From: Lactobacillus psittaci DSM 15354
GTDB taxonomy: Bacteria; Bacillota; Bacilli; Lactobacillales; Lactobacillaceae
Length of the DNA stretch: 62,403 bases
Assembly (NCBI RefSeq): GCF_000425905.1
Contig: NZ_AUEI01000009.1
Span: 1 to 62,403 of the forward strand
Reading direction: 5' to 3'
Positions 53,637 through 61,600 of the stretch are shown piece after piece. A program made the translations under genes and the position numbers. The notes below the pieces were generated by a model, which saw only the letters and a list, made by a program, of their open reading frames with translations, ran no database searches and was not told the origin of the DNA. Every line of letters begins with the position of its first letter. The stretch's first letter is position 1.

Positions 53637-53750
53637 ATGAGTAAGTATGTTGTAGAATTAAACGCAGAAGATTTGCAAATGTTGAAGGACTGCCACTCAA
53701 AGAACCCTTCAATCATGAAATCATTAAATGAAGCTAAAGAAGAAAATTAG
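53637..53750 (+). CDS. Small protein of 37 aa, unknown function
   Basis: The frame encodes MSKYVVELNAEDLQMLKDC followed by HSKNPSIMKSLNEAKEEN and ends at TAG. It has a good AGAGGA ribosome binding site seven bases upstream, its own promoter-like region, and a terminator immediately downstream. It is acidic and likely helical, with no signal peptide. Compact gene architecture supports a real gene. I do not recognise a family. Confidence 0.65.
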   Translation: MSKYVVELNAEDLQMLKDCHSKNPSIMKSLNEAKEEN

Positions 53751-53756
53751 TAAAAC

Positions 53757-53782
53757 AAAAAGCACCGTTAGGTGCTTTTTTC
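53757..53782. terminator. Bidirectional terminator after the 37-aa protein gene
   Basis: AAAAAGCACC pairs with GGTGCTTTTT around GTTA. It also ends the convergent permease gene. Confidence 0.9.
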
Positions 53783-53788
53783 TTTTAC

Positions 53789-55117
53789 TTAAATTTTTGA
53801 CTTGTAGTATTTTTTGACTAGATAAAAAATCGGTATGCCTAGCGCAATAAAGCTAATAAATAAAATTACTCCATGAAAATCATTGATAATTTCACAAATG
53901 GCAACAAAAGCTCCACCAGCAATGGCCACAATTGGAACTAAAGGGTAAAGCGGAGTTGAGAAAGGACGTTTTTCATTTTGTTTTCTCAAAATAAAAATAC
54001 CAAAGAACGCTAGAATATAGAAACAATAAACTGAAAAAACGCATAAGTCGGATAGGCGATTAGGATCAAAAAATAGCATCATAATAAAAGCTAAAACTGA
54101 AACAAAAATTGTGGCCACAATTGGTGTTTTCCCTTTAGGACTCAAGTAAGCTAAGCTTTTTGAAAATGGAATATCTTTACGTTCCGCCATCGCAAAGACA
54201 ATTCGAGGAAAAGTTAACATTTTCCCATTGAGTGTCCCCAGCATTGAAATGATAATACCAGCTGCCATGATTTTCCCACCAATAGGGCCGAATGCCTTAG
54301 CAGTCATATATGCTGGGGCGTTTTCACCTAAGCGATGAATTAGATTAGCAGGCAAGAAGCGAAAAATCCCAATTGTAATTAAACTATAAATTACTAAAAC
54401 AGTACTAATTCCCAAGATTATTGCCTTTGGTAATAATTTTTGGGGATTTTTCATTTCGCCACCTAAGTTAGCAATTAAAATCCAGCCGTCATATGCAAAT
54501 AAAGTAGCTAAGATGGCAACACCGAAATTGCTAGTTGATTGGCTGATTTCACTTACTGTTTGGCCTAATGCATTTTGATTTCCCCAGAAAAGGCCAAAAA
54601 TTATAATAGCTGCTATTGGAATCAATTTTCCTAATGTTGTTACGACTGAGAAAGTAGCACTAATTTTATTTTCGAATAGATTCATAAATGCAATTAAAAT
54701 AATACTACAAATTGCTAGAGGAATTCGCCAATTAGAGCTGAGACCGAAAAAGTTAGCCATTAAAATACTCATAAAACCAGAAACGGAGGCAATTATTGCT
54801 GGTCCATAAATTATAATCTGCATCCAGCCAGCTAAAAATCCAGCCATTCTACCATATATGTTTTCAATATAAATATAAAGCCCACCGGTGTAAGGCATTT
54901 GTGCTCCTATTTCGGCGATTGTCAATCCACTAGTTAAAGTAATGATTCCACCTAAAATCCAAGCTAAAATTGCTAAAGCAGATGAACCGGCACTATCTAA
55001 AACAGCTGCTTGCTTGAAGAAAATTCCTGAACCAATGATGGTTCCAATAACAATTGAGATAGCCGAGGTAAAACCTAATGATCGTTTTAAGTTTTCTTGC
55101 GGTTGTTTTTGATTCAT
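53789..55117 (-). CDS. APC-family amino acid permease (LAT/SteT-like)
   Basis: The 442-residue transporter has 12 membrane helices and the LAT-like signature IVIGTIIGSGIFFKQ in helix 1, then PYTGGLYIYIENIYG. It resembles SteT-type Ser/Thr exchangers. ATG 55117 follows TGGAGC; a further 16-codon upstream extension would read through the terminator's tail region. The mRNA leader encodes a 23-residue Ser/Thr-rich peptide followed by mutually exclusive hairpins ending in a terminator (55146-55195), so expression is probably controlled by attenuation. A Ser/Thr substrate would fit but is unproven. Confidence 0.9.
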   Translation of the reverse strand: MNQKQPQENLKRSLGFTSAISIVIGTIIGSGIFFKQAAVLDSAGSSALAILAWILGGIITLTSGLTIAEIGAQMPYTGGLYIYIENIYGRMAGFLAGWMQIIIYGPAIIASVSGFMSILMANFFGLSSNWRIPLAICSIILIAFMNLFENKISATFSVVTTLGKLIPIAAIIIFGLFWGNQNALGQTVSEISQSTSNFGVAILATLFAYDGWILIANLGGEMKNPQKLLPKAIILGISTVLVIYSLITIGIFRFLPANLIHRLGENAPAYMTAKAFGPIGGKIMAAGIIISMLGTLNGKMLTFPRIVFAMAERKDIPFSKSLAYLSPKGKTPIVATIFVSVLAFIMMLFFDPNRLSDLCVFSVYCFYILAFFGIFILRKQNEKRPFSTPLYPLVPIVAIAGGAFVAICEIINDFHGVILFISFIALGIPIFYLVKKYYKSKI

Positions 55118-55145
55118 TGATACTTGCTCCATTCTTATTGGCGAT

Positions 55146-55195
55146 AAAAGAACCCCACCAAACATTAAGTCTGTTCACTTAGTGGTTGGTAGGGT
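55146..55195 (-). terminator. Attenuator terminator of the permease leader
   Basis: On the minus strand, ACCCTACCAA pairs with TTGGTGGGGT (10 bp, one wobble), with an inner TAAGT/ACTTA hairpin, and is followed by TTCTTTTA. It lies 28 bases before ATG 55117 and competes with a 9-bp antiterminator (see the leader entry). Confidence 0.85.
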
Positions 55196-55322
55196 CAGCA
55201 AAAACAAGAAAATATGTATACCAAATTACTCAACCACTATTGTAAAGAAGGTTGAGGAAAGGGAATTATTTGATTGAAGGATTTCTAAAAGAAACATACA
55301 ATAACCTCCCTAGGTATAATTT
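55180..55322 (-). promoter_or_regulatory. Ribosome-mediated attenuator leader of the permease gene
   Basis: Four segments are visible on the minus strand. Strand 1, CTCAACC (55256-55250), pairs with strand 2, GGTTGAG (55235-55229). Strand 2 can instead pair as TAGTGGTTG (55239-55231) with strand 3, CAACCACTA (55188-55180), over 9 perfect base pairs. Strand 3 also belongs to the terminator (55195-55146). Strand 1 lies inside the coding region of a 23-codon leader peptide, directly over its Ser and Thr codons. A ribosome stalled there would free strand 2 to pair with strand 3 and prevent termination. This is the trp-type layout. Confidence 0.72.
55226..55297 (-). CDS. Leader peptide of the permease attenuator, 23 aa
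   Basis: A GGGAGG ribosome binding site lies seven bases before ATG 55297, and the frame ends at TAA (55228-55226). The peptide runs MFLLEILQSNNS, then LSSTFFTIVVE. It has four Ser, two Thr, four Leu, two Ile, two Val and three Phe. The cluster S-N-N-S-L-S-S-T falls just upstream of and over hairpin strand 1. Its position between promoter and attenuator, and not its length, is what argues for function. Confidence 0.65.
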   Translation of the reverse strand: MFLLEILQSNNSLSSTFFTIVVE

Positions 55323-55328
55323 AAATAA

Positions 55329-55358
55329 AGATTACCACAGCTCTAGAGTTAGATGCAA
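55329..55358 (-). promoter_or_regulatory. Promoter of the permease leader
   Basis: On the minus strand, TTGCAT (55358-55353) and an extended TGG-TAATCT (-10 at 55334-55329) are separated by 18 bases. Transcription would begin near 55322, about 25 bases before the leader peptide start. Confidence 0.55.
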
Positions 55359-55580
55359 GTAATAACTAAGTTATTAGTCCCAGCCTTTGAAGTAATTCAA
55401 TTATCTGATGTCTAGTTTTATTTCTAAATAAATAACGCTAGACAATATTACTATTATGAAAAAATTATTTTATCTATAATTGACCGTTTTGCTCTTTAAA
55501 AGAAAAGCAAGTTAAAAATAACATCAAAGCGGAAAGTGCTTAAAACGCTGGGGGGGGAAGGGACGAACCTATCTACCATA
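55359..55580. other. Divergent intergenic region with a G8 tract
   Basis: AT-rich DNA lies between the permease leader promoter and the adhesin promoter. It contains TAGACAT/CTAGACAA-like short repeats and a run of eight G residues at 55550-55557. No gene or RNA was recognised. Confidence 0.5.
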
Positions 55581-55609
55581 TTGTAATAATGATGTTAAAG
55601 TATTAGTAT
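55581..55609 (+). promoter_or_regulatory. Promoter of the giant adhesin gene
   Basis: TTGTAA (55581-55586) and TAGTAT (55604-55609) are 17 bases apart, 46 bases upstream of ATG 55656. The G8 tract is 23 bases upstream of the -35. Confidence 0.65.
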
Positions 55610-55655
55610 AAACTTAGATGAAATATGTATGTATAAACCTATTGGAGGAATTAAA

Positions 55656-58600
55656 ATGCTTTCTAAGAATAATAAAAAGATGCGTGCGATGAAAATGGCC
55701 GCTGACGAGCAACAACATTTTTCTTTGAGAAAGTTAAGTGTGGGATTAGTCTCTGTTTTAATGGGGACCACATTTTTTTTAACGAGTCAATCAACTACAG
55801 CCAAAGCTGATACCTTACCGGTTACTACTTCTTCAACGAGTTCTTCATCTGATAACCAAGCTGAAGATACTGAATCAAGTCAAGAAGCTAAAGGCAATGC
55901 AACTAATGAAAACGAATTAGTATTATCCTCTTCACAAGCAAAAGAAAGTGAAGCAAATGCTACTCAAGCAACTTCTTCAGTTGAAAGTAATAACACTGAT
56001 AGTCAAGCAACCAACAATAATACAACTGAATTGACTATTAGTGATTCAAATAGAACAGTAAATACCAACGCTTTAACTGAAAGTAAAGCTCAAGTTAATG
56101 ACGCTTCAGTTAAGGAAGTTTCAACTTGGAATGACTTTGATAGTGCTTTAAGAAATTCAAACATTCATACTATTGATATTAATGCAGACTTTGGTAGTAA
56201 TAACTACAATAACAATGTTAGTCGTTACAGCATTGCCTCACGTCAATTAACTATTAATGGTAATGGTCACAAGGTTGATTTCGGTTCAATCGGCTACTAT
56301 ATGAATCCGGCAGCTGATAGAACTGCTGATATTACACTTGAAAATGGTACTTTTACTTCTAAGAGTGCCACTGGTCCATTTGCCTTCCTTAGTGGCTATG
56401 ATCGAAACTCTAAGATTGGCCAACCAGGTAGAGCTACGCATAAGATTACTTTAAAGGATGTAAATATTGACGCAGGTCAAGGTGCATATGCTAACAACGC
56501 TGAAATTGACCTTGAAGGTACTGTCAATATTAATGCTGGTAACTACTACCTTTCACCAATTACTAACAAGAAAGTTTATACCGAAACTGGTGGTAACCGT
56601 GCAGGTATTGAAGCTGCTTGGATTATTATTAAGCCAAGTGCCAACGTAACAATTAACACTGACCACGGAGCAGCTTTAGCTAACGATAATTCTGACAGTA
56701 ACCACAAGATTGAAGTTGGTGCTAATGCGACATTAAACGCAACATACAACCACTCCACTTGGGGTACTCCTGATGCCGGGATGAAGACAGCTGTTCTTTC
56801 AAACGGTGCTAATGGTGGTACTGTAATTTTCCGTGCAGGATCAAAAGCCACTTTCAATATGGCTCACAACAACGTTACTAACTTAAATGGTAATGGTAAC
56901 TCTGGTTGGGGTGACGGTTCTGTTCTTTACTTAGGTGCTGCAACTACTACGATTGAAAAGGGTGCAACTGTTACTATTAACAACCCTAAAGAGTCTCACA
57001 CTGATAACTCAATCTTCCTTCGTAATGATGGTACTTCATTAAATGTTTACGGTAATTTAATCATTAACGATGGTGCACGTAACTACACCTTCAGAATGGA
57101 TAACAAGGTAACATTGAACGTTGGTCAAAAGTTGGGCGACAATGACTTCTCAAATGATAATGGTAAGTTGATTGTTAACCGTGATGGCGACTTCTACTTG
57201 AACAACGATGGTGGTTCACTTTCACTTTGGGGACCAATTACTGTTAATGTTAACTCAGGTGCCCGTCTTGAAATTAACTCTAATGGTATTACTAATGGCA
57301 GAGGTACTGGTCAAGGCCAATCACTTCTTAGAGTGGGTAACAGTAGTAAGTTAAATGTATTTAAGCGTGGTACTTTTATCTTAAAAGATAGCAGTAACGG
57401 TGCTGTTTCACTTGTTAACCAATATGGTGCAAATGGTAACTTCTATTTTGATAATACTGCTCAAGTGATTTTTGACATTAGTCAAAATGGTAGTCAAAAG
57501 AGTCGTATCTTCTCATTACCAGGTCAATTAGTGGCTACTAATGACTCAGTACGTGCAATGCTTAATCCAACTTCAAGCATTACTAACATGGGTACCTTTA
57601 AGCGAGTTCAATTACCATTAAATGGCTCAGGAACAATTATTGGAACTACTTTACACTCAGACTACCAACAAGTTGGCTACAGTAACATTACCAATATCAA
57701 TAATGCCATTAGAAATGGTCAATTAAGATACCTCGAATTCTCAACTCGTGAAGTTAACAAGCCATCAATTACCGGTGAAGGTCAAGGCTTTACTGATAAT
57801 GGTGCACAATTAAAGGGTAATGTTGTTGATGAATCTACTGAAACTGGTGCTGTTGCGGTAGTTTACGATTCAAAGAACAATGAACTAGGTCGCGCTAATG
57901 TTGATGATAATGGTAACTTTACAATTAACTTAGCTAAGCCACTTCTTAATAAAGAAGGCGTTCGCGTAAGAATCGAAACTCCTCGTGGTGCAGGTGCCTT
58001 TGCAACCACAGTTGCTCCTTTAGGACCAACTGTTAAGAGTCCAATTACTGTTGGTCGTGACCAAAGTTTAGTAGGTCAAGATGCTAGTCAATACATCACT
58101 AATAAAGATGCAATTTCTAACTTAAAGCCAGGTTCAACTAGTTTTGATGATTCAGATTATGAACCAACCTTTAGTAAGGCTGCTTGGAAGAGTGTTGACT
58201 TTGATAAGAAGAAGGGTGTTATCACTGTAACTTATAAAGATAACACCACTACTGACTTGACGGTTGACTTAAACGTTAAGAATGTCATTACTGACGCCGA
58301 CAAGTACACTCCTGAAGCAGGCACTATTAAAGTTGATAATGGTCATAAGTTAGACGGAGACGATGCTTATGATGCCATTAAGAACCATGACGACTTACCA
58401 GCTGATAAGACTACTGGTTACAATTGGGTAGTTGATGATACTCACCCAGCAGTAGATACTACTAAGCCTGGTGACCACAAAGGTTATGTACAAGTAACTT
58501 ATGAAGATGGTTCTAAGTCTGACCCAGTTGAAGTAACTGTTCACGTAATTGGTGACAATGAAAAATACAATGCCGTTCCTAAGACTTTAAACGTTAAAAA

Positions 58601-61600
58601 GAATGACACTGTAAATCCTGAAGACTTGATTGCCAACCGTGAAGGGGATGCAATTCAAGATGGTAAGACTTATACAAAGCTACCAAATGGTACAAAATAT
58701 GACTGGCAAGGCACACCAATTTCAACCAAAGATGGTGGTGTTAAGCAAGGTCAAGTTAAAGTAACTTATCCAGATGGAACAACTCAAGTAGTAGACGTTA
58801 CTGTTAACGTTTATGAAGATGCCAACGTTTCAACTGTTGTTGGTCAAGATATCAACGCTAACTTAAATGAAGATGTTTCAAGTCGTGCAATTGACGCAAT
58901 CAACAAACCTAAGTCGACTAACTTACCAACTGATCCAAGTGCTTACACTTGGGCAAGCAAGGTTGATACTTCAACTAGCGGTGATAAGCCAGCAACTGTT
59001 GTTGTAACTTACCCAGATGGTTCACAAAACAGTGTTAACGTAACTGTTCACGTAATTAGTGATAAAGACAGATATGGAGAGAAGATAGCAGATCAAGATA
59101 TCGTTGTACCAATTAACACTGATTTAACTAACAGAGCAAAAGATGGTATTGCTAATGCTGATAAGCCAGCTGATGGGTTCCCACAATTACCAGCAGGCAC
59201 TAAATATAGCTGGTATCAAGACGTGGTACCAAGTACAGCTAATACCAACAAAAAGATCGGTTACGTTCAAGTTACCTTCCCAGATGGTAGTTTCACTGTC
59301 GAAAAAGTTAATGTAATCGTTACCGCCAATTCTAAGACTTTAGCTGAAACCCATATCCTTAAGCCTCATATTCAACAAGTTTCACTTGGTACTGATATGA
59401 GTATGGAAAATAAAGAAGGCATTAATTATGCAGCTAAAGCTGTAATTAATAAAGGCGATCAACCAGCAGGCACAAAATATAGATGGAGAACAGGGTTTGT
59501 TCCAGATACCTCTAAACCAGGTTGGACTTCTGGTATTGTAGTTGCTGAATATACAGATGGCTCAATTAATGAAATGGAAGCACCAGTATATGTCAAGAAT
59601 TTGGCAGAGAGTTATCCTGTAGAAACTCAAGATATTAGTGTGCATGTTGGTGATTCTATCGATAATAGAGCAAAGGATGGGATTTACAATGCAACACATG
59701 CAGGTAAGACCAATCCACAATTGCCTGAAGGTACGACTTATGCATGGTATAAAGGTATTGTTCCAGACACCAAAACTCCAAATAGAAAAGTTGGATATGT
59801 AGAAGTAACTTTTAGTGATAAGAGTACTACCGTTGTACCTGTAAATGTCATTGTTACAGGTGACAGTCAATCTGATGCTGAAAAGTACCCACTTGAAGGT
59901 AAAGATATAAATGTTCATCTTGGTGAAAAGGTTGATATTAATGATGGTGTCGCTAACCTAGATAAACTTAAGAACTTAAGAAGTGAAGATCCGTTTACTT
60001 GGAAAGAAGGATCAGATTTAGATACTTCAACTGTTGGCGACAAGGATGCTATCATCATTGCTCACTACCAAGACGGTTCAAGTAATGAAGCAAAGATCAA
60101 GATTCATGTTAAGACTATGGCTGATGATTACAAACCTCAAGGTAGTACTATCAAGGCCAGCTTTAATGAAGATATTTCTGGTTCTAACCGTGCTGAAGAA
60201 GCTATTACCAACTCAAAGGATATGCCAGAAGGAACTAATTACACTTGGAAAGAAAAGGTTGACACTTCTAAAGCTGGTTCTAAACCTGCAACAGTTATCG
60301 TAACCTTCAAGGATAAGTCAACTAAGGAAGTTCCTGTAACTGTTAAGGTTTCAAGTCTTGCAAATGACTACAAGGATAAGATTGATGTTAAGACTGACAC
60401 TAGAATGATTCATGCTAAGTGGAAGGGTGACATTAAGAATTATCCAGCTGTAGATGGTATCGCAAATGCTAAGACCGAAACTACAACTGATGGCAAGAAC
60501 TATCCAAACTTAACTCCAGTTCTTAAAAATCAAGAGCCTGACACTGCAATTGTTTGGAAGACTGCACCAGACTTAAATACCCCAGGGTTAACTTCTGGCG
60601 TTGCAACAATCACCTTTAAGGATGGATCAACTAGAGATGTTACAATTCCAGTTTTAGTTCAAACTGATGCTGATGCTAACACTCCTGATGTAACTACAAT
60701 TAAGGTCAAGCCAGGTACTACTGAAAGCCTTGATGCTACTAAGGGTGTTAAAAACTATGGTAAAGATGCAACTCATACTAAGTTGCCAGAAGGTACTAAG
60801 GTAACCTTTGACGATCAAACTGGTGCTGATGACTTTGCTCAACATGGTGTTCCAGGTCAAACTAAGAAATTCCCTGCAACTATCACTTATCCAGATGGTT
60901 CAACTACCAAGATTGAGATCAAAGTTCACATAATTGGTGATAACGAAGTTTACACTCCAATTACTCAAGGTATTAAGACCACTAAGGGTAACCTTCCTGA
61001 AGCTAGACTTGGTGTAGAAAACTATGATAAAGATGTCACTCAAGATGGTAAGACTATTTCAAAATTACCAGATGGTACTATTGTAGTTTGGAAGAACCCA
61101 GGTCAAGCACATCAAGATATCAGCAATATGAATCCTGGCGACACGAAGAATTTTGATGCTGTAGTAATTTACCCAGATAAGACTACTGCTAATGTTTCAA
61201 TTCCTGTAACCATTGCTAAGGATGCTGATATTTATCCAATAGTTAAGCAACCAATCGTTCTTCATGATAGAACTTTGCCTGACAAAGCTGATGATGGATT
61301 AGCTAACTTACATAAGGCAATTGACTTCAAGACTCCACAACTTCCTGAAGGCACTCATGCTGAATGGAAAGATAAAGCTAAAGCTCAAGAAATTGTTAAA
61401 AATATGACTCCTGGTGACACAGTTTCAATTCCAGCAGATGTTGTCTTCCCAGATGGTTCAACTAAGAGTGAAGGTATGGATGTCATCGTTCACTTGCATG
61501 GTCAAGCAGATGATGTTGATGTTAAGACTCAACAAGTGGACTTGAAGCCAGATGGCACACTTCCAGAAGCCAGAAAGGGTATTCAAGATGTAGATAATAT

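Noticed and set aside
55226-55322. T-box interpretation of the permease leader
   Set aside because: No GGGTGGNACC element or stem I motifs are present, while a leader peptide and three alternative hairpins are.
59562-59918. 118-codon frame antisense to the adhesin
   Set aside because: It is a shadow of the repeat-rich coding strand with unusual Cys/Ile/Trp-rich composition and no ribosome binding site.
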